A stretch of 64,000 nucleotides of DNA from Ostrinia nubilalis (lineage: Eukaryota; Arthropoda; Insecta; Lepidoptera; Crambidae): NCBI RefSeq assembly GCF_963855985.1, contig NC_087098.1, positions 15,954,501 to 16,018,500 of the forward strand, given 5' to 3'. The notes beneath the pieces are model-generated. The model did no database searches, was not told where the DNA came from, and saw only the letters and a list, made by a program, of their open reading frames with translations. Below are positions 23,101-38,100 of this stretch, piece after piece (within the stretch, counting starts at the first letter, position 1; each line of letters starts with the position of its first letter). Made by a program: the position numbers and the translations under genes.

Positions 23101-26100
23101 TTAAAAATTAATACCTATAATAGTGATAATTTTGCATAGCTTATACTCGTATAGCAAACCCAACTTCTATACTACAATGTTTTAACCAAAAATCAGGTGA
23201 AGTATTAAATTAAGAATTTAATCTGGTTCAATGTATCTGGCCGAACTATAATTAAAATTAAAAGCCTATTTTAACTATCATTAAAGAACCCGTATCAAAG
23301 TGATCGCCATACGCACGGTCCTTGACCGTAGCCAATTGCAACGGGCGGTCAAATCAAATAACTATTGCATGCTTTTTACTACGATTTTGAAGGTTAACTA
23401 ACTGAGAAATAAACAAATTAATGGAAAACTGATACTTAAAATGTATGACTCTACACTTTAAGTATGTCTACAGTAACTCATGAATGCGGTGCATTAGGAT
23501 CTAATAGGTATTATTTTCATTTAGATTACTAACATATTTGCAATATTAATTTTGTCGAGATAAATAACATTCCTTTTTGCATTAAAACATAGGAATAGTT
23601 TGTAAGATAGTTATTTGTTGCTTTCATAAACTACGTGCATTTCAGGCACAGATTTTAGTTCAACGCAACCCCTAAAAACTGCGTACAGTTAAAATACTTA
23701 CGTACGTTAATTTCACTCACCAGTGGACATATTTTTCATCAGTGAAAAATTACCAGTTAATCTATAAATAAATACACGGAATCCAACAGCTTACAGTCAT
23801 CTGCATTAGTTACGGTATATCAAATCCAAATTTAACGGTTTCGTAAAGGCCTGAAACTCATTAAGGTAATAAGTTGAACTTTCGGCGCTATAGATCAATA
23901 ACTAATATTATTACTACTACTACTAAACTAGCTAATATTATTTAGATAGAGATCGTGTCATGTCTTACTGTAATATTACCTACTCTTGGAGCCAATTAGA
24001 TGCGCGCGCGCTGATGTACGCATAACTTATTAAAGCTAGGGCTACGCATACATTAGTTTTACACATTTTTTTAGTTAAAATCTACAAACTCTCACTTTTT
24101 GACCAATGACTCTATTATTTAATTCAGAGCATGTGGGTTCAATAAAAACTTATTACATTTATGTCGAAATCTACATTTATAGTCATTTAGTAATTTAAAG
24201 TGGGCTTTTAAAAAGATTTTTAATGTCTCAATTTATCATTTTAAAAATGCCACTGTTTCTGTTTCTGTAATATACTATACATAGATAAATAATCACAAAT
24301 CTTGTTTTATTGGCAACCCTGCGACATTGCGTAGGTATTCGTAGGTAAGGAAATAAGTGAAATTGGAACCTTCATAGACGCAACTTTGCTCGGGATTACG
24401 AAAATTAGTTTTTTGTGCGTTTTACAACTAATGTTTAGCTCTAGATTCGGGGAAAACCGCACTTTTTTCCCGAATCGGTATCAAATGGGCCTTGACTACG
24501 TTTTTGGTCATTATCTACTCTTTAGGTCTGATTCTGTTATATGCCTATCTCTATACTAATATTCAATTTCACTTTATATTGCTTTCTTCAGTACTAATAA
24601 ATAAGAAAGAAGCACATGCATTGAACAGTGCAGTGCACATAATAATTAGTGTAACGACTAAATCGAATGTTTGATGTGGCTCATGTCAATCGACTGTGGT
24701 GGTTTTCACCACACTCACTTTATAATATAAATTACCTATTAACCTTTCCTGTTTCTCAATAAATTAAGTTGGATGAAAATCCATTCCTGGAAAAATGCAA
24801 ATTTTTAGTTATAACGATATCGCACGTTCTCAGAATCACACCCGTCATTTCTCGAGCTCACGTAATATTGTATTTTATGCAATTTTTCAGTATTGTTAAC
24901 AATTCAGATTTCAGACCACAAAGGCAACAAAAACCTTTGCAAAAGTTTCTTGACTGATTCTGAGAGTAACAGGAAATCTGAGAATAGAACACTATAATTG
25001 GCAGGTCATGGACTCTATCATAATGATTTGATGGATTGATTTGGGGTAATGATGATGAGTTCAATCCACCAGTAAGCTTAGCCAGTTACTGTGACCTTTG
25101 AACTGTTACAGATACAGTTGGCTGCATTTCCACTGTTAGTCTTTTACAGTGGGGTTAATGGTTATGGATTATTTATGCCATTAATTTAAAAAAAAAGGAA
25201 CTATGAACCTTTAAAATGGCAAGCCCCAAGTAACGGCTCGATACAGAATTATCTACGTACCCGAATGTGTCAGTAATAAATAAACGAACACGTGTATCGT
25301 TTACACTCATGATCAAAGTGCCCCCTACTTACTTACAATGTTGCAAAATAATTTCACAACTTGACATTTTATCATTCTTCAAGCGAAGCTTTAAGATCCA
25401 TAAATCAGCTCATTTTTCAAAATGAACCTCATTATGGTGTAAGTAACTGAATTGCGCATACGCATCTTAATCGACCGTGACAAACAAATTGATTGTGCCA
25501 TACCATACTAATACCCACCATTTTATATAGGTAAGACTCGTATAATATTCTATTGAAACGTTCGTTCATATCATAGATTGTACCCTTGCAATTAGCTGCT
25601 AGGAAATAATAAATATAATAGAAATAAAGCTCTTTCTAGACGAAAAAAAACTACATAGTTACTTAACTTCGCAAGCACATAATTGATCCGAGAATAAAAT
25701 AAGTACATCATAATTTTTGCAATAATTAGCAGTAGGCAGTCCATCATGGCACCAATACTTTTACACCTTTTATGTTATTCATGTGATACAAAATACCTAT
25801 ATGGATCCATGCCATAACAAAAATAATGATTGACTGTATACGCTTATTTTTTAACTATGTGACACTTGCTCTATTAACTGGTGCTTTAAATAGCAGAAAT
25901 GAATGGAAATTCGATTTGCCCGCCTCCGTTGTTTATGATTAGTGCTCAATGCGTGGTCATAGGGTAACCATAATTTGCAATTCAAAACTTTAAATCGTTG
26001 AAAAGCTTAAAGCAGGGCTCTCAGTATGTAACTTAAATGTTAGTTTCGGCAATTAATCTTTTAATGATCGTGTGGATTAACTTAAAGGTAAACAAGTTTT

Positions 26101-29100
26101 TGAATGAAAGCGTATTAACACACAGGATACTATAAACTATTTATAATAGTTTGGACAGTTAAATCAATTCGGTTGTCAGTCACATCACCTGACAGTGCAG
26201 ATCATTAGTAGTAAGAGCTACCATATTTACATTCACCAGATTACAGGACCTTGCTCGCCAGTGGCGCTTGCTAGCGAACGCAAATACAGTAAGTAGTACG
26301 TTGCAATAAATAGGTGTAACACGGAATCATGACTTGAGGTCAAACGCAAGTCATAATGTGACCGCATAATTTCATATTCTACAGATAGGATTAAAAAATG
26401 CGCTATGTTACTTACACAAGAATTGGAAGTCTCAAATAACTCCCTCGCTGTTGCAACTCCTTGGAAAGTATGTGTTATAAGATTACGGACAAAAACTATC
26501 AGAAGCCTCCTAACTAAATTGGGCAAGATCGTGTCTCCCGAACTAATCTGTCGCCGATCGTCGCCGTTCAAAGCGGGCACCCTACCGCGTGTGGGCACGT
26601 CCATATTCGGGCACACTCACCGCTCACCTTCGTTGCGGCGCCTGCGCATCTGTTGCGTGAACTACAGTACAGTCGACAACAAACTTAAAGCTTCCTTAAA
26701 AAACCTTAATATTTAACCATAAATTGCATTGCTAACATATTGTGAAACTCTATAAATCCAAGTGTAAGGGCTCCTTCCCACGAAAATCCAGGTAAGTATG
26801 CATCATCCCGCAGAACTGGACTGTCGTGTGAACACATAATGTGTGTTTGAAATTCTGATAGCAAATTCAAATGGAGCTTTTTTTTGCGGGACTCTGCAAA
26901 CGGAATTAAAAGGTAGTATAGTACTCGTAAGAGACGACATAGACTCTGTATCCTGCTCAAAATCCAAAGACATTCTCCACCAGACTGTACGTACTTGCAA
27001 TCCCTGCTGTTGATACTGAGTTACAGCCAGTTAGTGTCAACAATGTCCATTATTTACGCCAATTGAACACGGAAAATAGCCTGAGAATTCGTTAAATTAT
27101 AGTATACTTGATTTTGATTGATTTTTGTAGAGTGCGGCTTCATTAAGTAATTATGTAATCATACCACTTCTGTAACATTATGGATGCAATAAATAATTGA
27201 GTATTGAGTACCTATCATACTCTTACCAAAAACAAAAATATAGTACTGTGCCTTTTTAATTTCTTCCAAATCTTTCTCAATTAGTCATGGTACAAGTAGA
27301 TTCAAAGTTGTTTATAACTTTTACATTAAAATACCTGAGACTGTCAACAACTAATAACATAGTAATAATTAATATATGATTTTCATACAGTTAGGTATTG
27401 CTTGTTTATGCTGAGATAATCGCAGCCACTTATTAAAATATGTATTAATTTATTTAATAGAGAACACTTGACGTACGTGATTATGGTGTTATTATTATAA
27501 TCTTCCTTATAATGAGGTATGCTCACGTTTAAATTCATATGCATTTGTAGGTAATAGGTATTTAAATCTAAGAACTCTTGATAGTTTTTAACTGAACAAT
27601 TGATTTTCTTTTTTTTTTCTTTTTTTCAGCCAAATGACGTCCACTGCTGGACAAAGGCCTCCCCCAAGGTTTTCCACAATTGATTATTCCTTAAAAATAG
27701 GGAAATTAAATTTTGTACAGAACTTGGTCGATTTTCAAGCTAGAAGCAAAAAATCTACAACAAGTAACTTACATTACATTACAATAGCAAAAATAATAGG
27801 GGGACCGAAAAGTAATGTCGTTTTTACGCATGTCGATATTTGACTGTCGATTGTCAGTTCATTCATTGTGCATCTCGAATATATGCCAAAGTACAGTAAG
27901 TAAGTAAAATAAAGCCATTGTTTGCACTGCAAAAGATTACCAGAGTCAAGCTCCTAACTCTGCACGCCGACACCTAAAGCTCCCTGACTCTCTTAACACC
28001 TACCAAAAAAACTGATCGGCTGCTCGAGTTCGTTACTCAAGTACCTACCTAGTATTATTGTCACAAAATTAATAGTTTTATGTCACTAGTTTATTGTATA
28101 CCTACTTGATTAGAAGAATAACAGCAGACATGTCAAAAAAATTGTATTACAAAATGCAAATGTCAGTCTTACGTAAATGTGTATAACGTCAAGTAAAAGT
28201 GTTTTTAGATGTTTGTGATTATATTATTATATAATATTTCATATTATTAAATAATATTTTATAATATTTCATATCATTAAATAATATTTTATAAATAATG
28301 GTTGTGATAAACATAAATAACACATATACCTACCTATCTATTGATAATGGCCTAATGACTTTGACCTACCAAGAACTTTTATGCGGTGTGAATTGAATAA
28401 GATTTATTGTGTCGTTTGACTTTTTATGGTATTTATAATGAAGCTAATGAATGTCAATCTTATGATAACCCACAAAATAAAGTACCCAAATAATCCTTTC
28501 ATGAGTATAGTGAACTGCAATAAAATAAGCAATAAAACTGACTCGCACGACCTTCACCAAATAATATCTATTTTGACAATGGCTTCTAAAGTAAAAATGG
28601 CGGGCTGTGGTCACATGTGCACTTATTGTGCCCACACTGGCAAATTAAGGTCAGTGCCGTGATGGCACTCGCCATGTGAGATAATTATGCAGGTTGAATG
28701 TCACATATCATTGACATAAGATACAACTGACTCTGTGATGTTTGACTCCAATACATAGTGGCCTTTGGTTCCATCTGGTAACATATTATGGAAATCTACA
28801 CTACAGTTAAATTTTATTTTTCGACGTTCAAAAGGGCCTAATCTTGGTAAATTGTTATTATTGTTCCTTCAGATATAAGACGATTAATGAAAAATTTCAT
28901 GTATAAATACCGGGCCTCGCCACATTCTCTGTCTTGTCCCTTTGCCTTTTAGGCACTTTTAGCATATCCAAGGGAATAGTGGGAATAGACCTATTTTACT
29001 TATTGCCGGAACCACACAACAAACAGTGTTAAGGTATAATTTGCTATGTCCACCAGTTACCAAATAGGGTCAGTTCAGTCAGAAACTGACCCTTATTGTT

Positions 29101-32100
29101 AGTTAAAATGGAGTGTGCAATTGAAAAGGTAGTACAAGTATTTAAGTCAAGTGTTTCGTAGTTTCAAAACAATGTCTATAGCAGCGCAGCCTTAAACCCA
29201 TGTCAAATGTCAATGAGATGCGCGAGCGCAACGGCTGCGACGCTGCGACTGTCTCTCGTGACAGTTAAAGGATCTAGAGAAATAGAATCATTTGGTATTT
29301 TTCCTTAAAATATGCATTAGTTTTAATAAGTAGTTCATATGTATCAATAATATTATTTCTCCAACTCTTTCAACGTTATCAATACTTAATGATGATTAAA
29401 AATATTAATTGGAAAAAATGTATTAATTTATTTACACTAGCTTTACTCAAGGCAGACTTAATGCTGATTGGGATTCTGTATGTAACCATTGTTCACATAG
29501 AAGAAGTGAGGCTGTTGGAGTTGAATGCAGTTGGACATAGTGAAGAGTATGCAGAATGAAATTGATATCTTTAGCATCCTTTTAATAAGACTCTACCCAC
29601 GATACATAGTACAAACCCCAAATATAATAAGTCTTATTTTATTTGCATACAAATCATTTAGGTACAAACATTCACATAGATGATGCCAACGATTTTTTCG
29701 CCCTGTATAGTACGACAAAAATAAGTAGGTAAAGTATTTTTTAATAAAAATATAGTATAATGTGCCATCTTGTACAAGAAGCTTACAAGAACATAAAGTA
29801 CATATTACTGGCTATTTATGTTCGGATGAGTGCAATTAATTAACTTGCTCATCGTGCAACAATTTCTTACAACGTTCGTGTCTGTTACAAACAAATATAC
29901 ACAAACACATCCTTATATCGAAGTAATAAGGTTGGAAAATGGACACCATTCAAATAGATTTTCGTGGTGAATTGTACATCAACTTAATAGCATAGTAATT
30001 ATTTCACTACAGCTATTGATATTGATTGTAGGCTTCCTGATTTGCTTATGTAACTATTATCGTCTATAATAATCTCGTCATGCTCATTTCAATTAATAAG
30101 ATTTGAATATTATTATGTTCTTTAACGTCATCAATATAAATTAATTCATCTCAACGGCTCTACATTTTTATGAAGCTTCAAAATAAGCACCATAAAACCT
30201 ATAAATTGTCTTGGGGTATTGTGGACTAATCATCTGCTGCGGCACTATGAAATTGATTGACGTAATTTATTCAATTTTATTTAAATAAATATCTATTACT
30301 TGGCATTTGCAAAAATCTTTGAATAATTTAAAATGATTGTATGTTATTCGATTGTTATATAATACAATATTTCTCACATGAATCATTATCTGCTAAAAAA
30401 ATTATATTTGTATAAAAATAAAACGATGACTTGATGACGATGAATTCGTTGGTTGGCTTATTAAAATGTTAGTTCCGTTTTTTTCTTTAAGGCTAAGGAA
30501 ACCTAAAAAGAGCCCGTTATGCAATGCATATGCATAATCAGTACGCAGCACTTAGCCTGTTTTATTGCAGAACGATGCAGGCATTGCAATCAAATATTGC
30601 AATCGCACCTAAAGTTAAGTGTAATGCAGCCACAGTGTAGGATGGTACGCATCTGCCCTCTAAACTCCTCCTCCTCCTCTCGCCTTGAAGAGGCCCGGAT
30701 TACAATTATGTGCTCGGGAAAGACTGAGTGAGTCCCTAGCTGTTCGCATTTTAAACAGTTAGAACGCTTAGCTGTGTGGTTTAAGCCGAATCGAACAGAT
30801 CTAAGTGAAACACACACACTTCACAGCTTCTTACGTATTCTCGCGTAGCTCATTTTCATCGCACGTCCCTTGCGGAAACTTATGCCCGTTTTCATTATCA
30901 ATCCCTAATTAATTTTAAGTCTATGACAACAAAATTCATACTTATGTGTTACCATAGGGGTGACTTAAAAATAAGGGATTGATGGTGAAAACGGGCATTT
31001 CATTCCGTCAAGGGGTAAAAACGGCGGTAACCACGAAGTTTTAGTTCGAAAATTTAGATATACGTTACGATACTATTAACTAATTATAATTTATTATCCT
31101 GCTCACCTGACAGCCAGTTTCGACGTCGGCGTAGTATCCCGACGCTCGCCCCTGGCATGTGAACCTGGTTCGTGGCGCGTTTGTTTCTTTAACTCCCTGG
31201 AAAGAAACAAAAATAAGTTAATGAAAAGCCTGTTTAAGTTTTTCGAACTTGATTGTTGATTCTACATTTTATCATCATCATGTCAGTCAGATGACGTCCT
31301 TTTTCAGCAGTGGCCTCCTCCAATGATTTCTATAATTATCGGTTGGTACATTCTACATTTACTTATTTAGTATTAAAAGCCAGAAGGCAAAAAATATGCT
31401 ATATCTGTGTTTTTAAGTCCATTCAATATACTCGGTAGCTTAATAAGTACCTTTTAGTAAGTTATGTATCTACTAACGTACTTTTTCCTTGCAGGCGTTC
31501 AATGTTGGCTGTCGTAGGTGGATGGTTACACTAAAATATTTTTTTGCTCGAACAAATCAAATCGTGAAAATACACTTGCTCTATACATTAAATTTAAAAT
31601 GTATAGTTGTTGCAATTCACGAAGTCGAGTGAGCTTTACACGTGTGGTGGCTCGCTACTGTTCGTTTTTGAAAAGTTTGGATAGACATTACTTACACTAT
31701 CGTTATACACGTACACAGCAAAGCTCACTTGCCTCGTGAGTTGCAAGAACTACGAGTATACTTGATTACAAATTGTCATTATTATGTCTTTAATCAGGCA
31801 TTAGTAATCACGATACATACGGAGACCGAATGCCTCAGGGTGAAAGGCCAATTTGGACGTAAATCAAGACTCGCAAGAATGATACAATTTGATTGATCAT
31901 GATATGTACTAGGTACTTAGGGCTGCTACCAATCAAAATGAAAAGAAGAAAGAAGTCAAATTCATATTGTCAATTATGAAAAGGGCCGGTGAAGTAGGAG
32001 TCTAGAGGCATAAGGACGACTTAAATTCAGGGCTTCAAGTAGAGACACATCATAAATATCTTACAGGCCCCTTGATAAGTAATAAGGTTTGAAGTTTAAA

Positions 32101-35100
32101 AGTCTCCCCAGCCCGCTGTCCAGCCAAGGGAATGATAGCCAATCCTTTCAGCCTATGGTAAATGAGAGAGGGTCATATCATACTCTTGCAATTGAGACTT
32201 AGTGGATGATAATAAGTGATCCAGGGTAATAATTTTGCCTAATTATTTACAATATGTTTCAAGAGTTGACAGCCCTGCGCTGTCCCACTGCGCCGGCGCA
32301 TCCACAAACGGTAAGCGCTTGTAATTCAAGCGAATTAGTCGCCCATCCATCAGCCGGACCGTTGCGACATTGGAGCGTGCTCGCACAATCAGCACAAGAA
32401 TACGTACATTAATCATTTAAATTGTTTGTATGGACTAGAACTATTCATGTACTTTGACTGTTAAAGATCTAAATTAAAGTCAGTCGGTATTCAAATCAGA
32501 TTTACGCATGAGCACAGTTATTTAACGAAGAAGTAAATTAACATTTGAGCCAAAGGTCTCACTGCTGGACAAAGGTTTCTCACAATGACGCGCTACCCGC
32601 ATCCAGATTACTAGATCGTTGGTCTAGGCAACTAAATGTAGTTTAATCTTGTTTCAATAAACGGAACTCAGAAATGTATTACGTAACGAATGAATGAGGG
32701 ATATCTCCCAAATAAGTACCTACTCCGAATGTATTGAGCACTTCAATTTAAAGCAATAATCATGAAACTAACACGACTTATAAACTTTGAGAAGCAAATT
32801 ATTTAATCAGAAGTTAGTATTTTTTTAAATATGTACCTACTTTGTTGAAATAATATCTTACCACAGTATAATAGTTTTATAGGCTCAGTTTACACGGTCG
32901 GCGCACACTTAAATGTTGTAATCAAAAGAAAAGCTTGAGAACACTCTCACGGCGGTTTCAAGATCACTGGCACGTGAAATTAATTATCTTGTCAAGAAAA
33001 ACATTCTCATACAACAGAACCGTCAATGAGTTTAATTTAAACATTTTGTGCTCAAATGTAATAACTATGTGTTTGAAATAATTAATCAACTTCATTAAAA
33101 GTTATTGAGTACTGCACTTTTAGAGGTCGTGGAAGAACCTAGCACATCCGAGCGGAGACTCTTGAGAGTCCGATTTTAGCAAACACACTGCCGATTGATT
33201 TGATCTTCGCGATGCAAATCTATTTTTGATTTTAAATATTACATAATATTAATATTCAGCGGAAAATTATATAACTTTTAATAATATTCTGAGGAACCGA
33301 TGACATAACAAAAAGGCAATAACATTTAAATCCGGTGAAATAATATATTTTAGCCAAAAGATTATAAAGAAATACCCACAAAAAATTTTTGAAAGGTCAT
33401 TTATAAAATATTCTACAAATAGTGATTGAATAATTTATTTTATTGTTTTAATAAGAAAACAAAATTGCATGTTAACAAATCTTACCACCACAAATCACCT
33501 GGACCAGATATAATAATCAGTAATACTTTACGATTAAGTACAAACAAAGACCTCAAGAAGGTTGTTCAAGTAGGTGAGCTCGGACGGATGATGATCCATC
33601 AAGCCTGACTTGCTCAAGGTCCGAAGGAAAAAATCCTCGCAGGCATACCTACTTAGGCGATATGATCTATAGCATTGAAATAAATGGATCATGTTCTAAT
33701 TCAGGTCAATATGACTGTATAGGTTTAGTTCTGCCAGCTGCTAATAGATGACGCTGTCCCGTTTTACATCGCGGTGTTGTTGTAGTGGATTTTTTAATCA
33801 GTCACTTGAAGCACCTGAATAACATGGATTATTTATTTTCGTCAATGTATTTTTATCACGTCTTATCGTTAAATTAAAAATACATGCTAAACAAATGTGA
33901 CGCATAATTATTTTCATAATAAAAGTTATGCAAAAAAATTTGACATTTCCTACGTCTGTCTGAAATTAAAATACTTTAAAGACATTTTGAATATTCGGTC
34001 TCGGTATTGTTCTCGTAGCAAGTTATAATGTGAGTCACATGATCGAATCCTTCTAGAAGTAATTATTATGTAACTAATAATCTAAAAAAGTGGCTAAAAA
34101 CTCATGCACTAACGGCCAACCTTTGACCGTCATTTGACTGCGGGCACTTCGCGCATTTGCCATCGCAATAAGAGGCTTAGCTGCTTCTGCATAAGGTTGA
34201 CTTCTTGACCTAGTTGATCACTACGATCTGTTTAGCGACAAGAGGCATGCATAGCCATTGTTTTCGGATTTACGTGAAAGAACACGTCGGGTTATGTAAC
34301 TGGCAACCGCTTTGGGTTGAGATTAGTACCTGCAAGACTTAAAATAGTTTGTCGATTGCCAAACTTCTCACGGGCTACCATGTCCATATCTTCAAAACAA
34401 TTGTTACTATAGGTTTGTAGTAAACGCTGGTATCAATAAACCAGAGATAATTCTGTCTTACAACCCACATAATGGAGAAATAATGGCTTTAAATTTTATT
34501 CAAGTACATGCTCGTAATTTTACTTCTGGATGCAGGCCGACCAACCGGTCAATATGAGTCATTGGGGGAAGCCTAAGTTAAGCAGTGGACGTCCTACGGC
34601 TGAAATGATGATGATGATGAAGTCTTTAATGGGTCTTTAACAATTCATAATTATACAAAGTTTTCAAAATTGTTTATATCTTCTTTATGAGCGAATATAA
34701 TCGAATAAAATAAATAATAGTCCCATATATGGAAAGTTACAAAAGCGCGTATTAATAATTATCATTCTAATGGAAAGCATACGCGCAACTTCGAAAATAA
34801 GTACTTTTCTTAATACATATTTAGATTAGACAGGATGACGCCGATCATTCCAACGCATGCTGTGGCAACAACCTATAAGTATAACTAATCTAGAAACTAG
34901 GTCAATCTAGTTTTTATAGCAACAGCTTTTTAAGTGATTACATCTCTATTCATACCAATTTACGATTCATTCGTAATATGCAAATTGCTTCGTTAAGGCA
35001 GGTGGGCTCTGCATTATAAATAATACTGGTATTGCAAGGTCAACCCGATAATACGTATGATTATCGGAGTCGATATCTAATCAACGTAATGTGTGACATC

Positions 35101-38100
35101 CCTAATTTGTTTAAACAAGTAATTTAATTAACGTGGAACCCGTTGTCTCTACAGGTACAACATTTATACACAAAAAGAACTCGAATACACCAGAAGTATG
35201 TATCAGTAAATGTAGTAGTTCCAGAGATTACCATAAACATATTTACATACAATCAACTAAGAACCTCTTCAAATATTTGTACAGATAACCATTGAGGATA
35301 ACTAATCTGTTGTTTAGCAATCAGACAAGAACAAATCTTGCGGTCTAATTTAGGTCCATTCACAGCACTTATTAGTTGCTATTGTGTATTAGATAGAGAT
35401 CTGATCTAGTGCTTTGAAAGTGGCACTGGCTATTATGTAACACGGAAGGGAGAAAGGTCCCATGTAATAGTGGTAATAAACGGTTACCTAGACCAGCGGT
35501 TTTTTCCCTTTCTCTGTTTCTAGAGCATTGTTATCAGTAAATGTTAATTCATATTCTAGCGTGTCCATTGCATTGTTGAAGAGGCTGGGCAAATTGTGGT
35601 TTAATTTAAATTGTGAGTCCTATAATTTCCTTCTGGAATTTACAACCTAGTCTTTAACAGGTTATGTAATGAGAAAGATAATTAAATCTCTGTAGTTAAG
35701 TTTAACTTTTCAAGTTGAAGAAAACTCTCAATTCAAATATTTTTATATTTGGGAGGCCTATGTTTAGCAATGGACGCCCTATAGAGCCTGTAACATAAAA
35801 CGACATTCAAATTAGATTCAAACTAATCGCTTTGGTCTAGTTTTGCTTAGCATCGATTTGTACCATTAATTGGCACTGGGCTAGATAGGTCAAGCCTAGA
35901 GCCTGGACAATCAGCCTATTTTCTCAACCATTCATAACATGGACACGATTTATATGATTCAGACCAAAGGCACAGGACGTAGGCCGAACAAGTTTCACAA
36001 TGCCATGATTCATGTCTGATATAATTTTAACCAATTTGAATAGGTTCAACCAAACGACTTGTAGAGTGTTAAGAAGTACAGTCAACATCGAAGGTAACTG
36101 AAAGTTTTCAAAACGATGTCAGATTTTTACAAAAATAATTAATTTTACAAAAAGACCTTTATAAGTTCATTCTTTATGGTCTATTCACACAATACCAGTT
36201 CCGTCATAGTCATAATCATTTATTCCAGTATCAGCACAGTGCGAAATTATCTTTTCATTACATACTTACCCTATGAATGAACGCATTATGTGTGAATCCA
36301 CTATTACTCGTCGCCAGTTAAAAAAAATCGTCAAAACGTAATACTACTGACTATACAGGATGATTCACAGTCAATGATTCTGCCTAAAATGTAGCGATAC
36401 ACGAGTGTCATATCATGTGGCCAGCCATACATGGTCGCGAAGACAAGCCGATTTCAAGGTCAGACACGCAGTTCAAGTGTAAATATTAATCTCACCTAAA
36501 GTTACGTGATTGGGCATAAATTAAACATGTCTCGTTTTGATGACGCAGAAAAGACATAGAAGCAACCTACTTCAGGCTCATCACCACTATGTAGCAAGTG
36601 TGTATTTGTTAAAGAGAGAGTTTGTAGTAGGAGAGTATTATTTTTAAGCCTCTCTACTAATAACGTTCGAATCTCTACTCATTTTCAAATATAGATTCAA
36701 GCCTAGATATTTTATTCAGCTGTTGATTTTCGATAGCTGATTTTTGTGAAGAGGTACTTCTATGCAACTTTCTTTAGCTTTAACATGTTAATGTTAAAAT
36801 ATACTTAATTAATTTTTAAAATACAAGATTTTCGTCAGGCACATGACTTCAATGAATATACATAGGTATTTAAATAAGATTTTATAATAAGCGTTTATTA
36901 TGTAGGACTTATAAGAGCTGAATTCCACATTATCGCATAGTACATAACTATCCAATGTTATTAGCCCAAAACTAACTACCCAAAATTGATAGTCTGCGGT
37001 ACCAATTATACATCCAGTAAAGTATAAAATGCAGTTTTAAAACATTTCAGTCGAAGTAAGCTGTCAACAGCAATTAATTACTATGATTTTTGATAAACGG
37101 ATTAAGTTAAAGTTAATTGATCGCACCCATGTGAAAGACATTACCATGATTTGAAACATAACATTGCAAATCATAATCTGGGTTTTCACACTGTCTGTTA
37201 CATTTTCGTATGACATTCAAAATCGACTGAGCGGCTTACAGCACAAGACGCGCGCCGATGTACAAAGGTCAAGTAAAATGGCGACCTTTTCAGACCTCGC
37301 CCTGTCAAGGTGAGCTAAACTTAAGTAGGTACCCAATAATCGGATGATTTTAAATTTTAAAGAAACATGTAAAATAAACGTTTAGCTTAATATCAATCTG
37401 TGTGTACAGATTTATGCTAAAAACTTGAACTTTGGAAAGCGAATCTAATTCACCAAGTACAATCAGGTATAGACTATGGTATACAATTTCAACTCAAGAT
37501 GAATAAAGATTAATAAAACCGCAAGCAATTTAAGTTAAAAGCAATCTAAGTAGTAAGTTTAAATGATAATTAATCAATTAAGTTTTAGGCAAACTTTACG
37601 CCAACTTCATGCCAGCTAACCATACCATAGGGTATAAACTTGACCTATATTACTCGCCCATTTGGAGATACAATATGTATTTTCCTATGAATAAAGATTT
37701 TGAACTTTGAATTTACCACTATAATTTATTTCCTGTATTGATTTGCTGTTTTGTTCTGTATTTTTTGCTGATATAGATATTTCATTTAATTGTCTCTTAA
37801 ACTTGCTACACTGCTCCTCATTTTTTGCACAACACTATATCTGATGATATTTACAGAGGTATCGATTACGCATCGATTCTCGTCACGACTCGACACTGGT
37901 GACGAATGATCATGAGATAGCCTGAAAGCCTCCATCAATGATGTCTGTCATTTTGTAACTCGAGGGTTGACCGAGATGCGATAAATGATTCAGAATTCCT
38001 GAGATTGCGAAAAGTGTGATTTAAACTCTTTGTCAAAATGATAAAAGTTGTTTCATCGTATTTATTAAACTGATGACTAAAAAAGTAGAGCTCCTATCAG

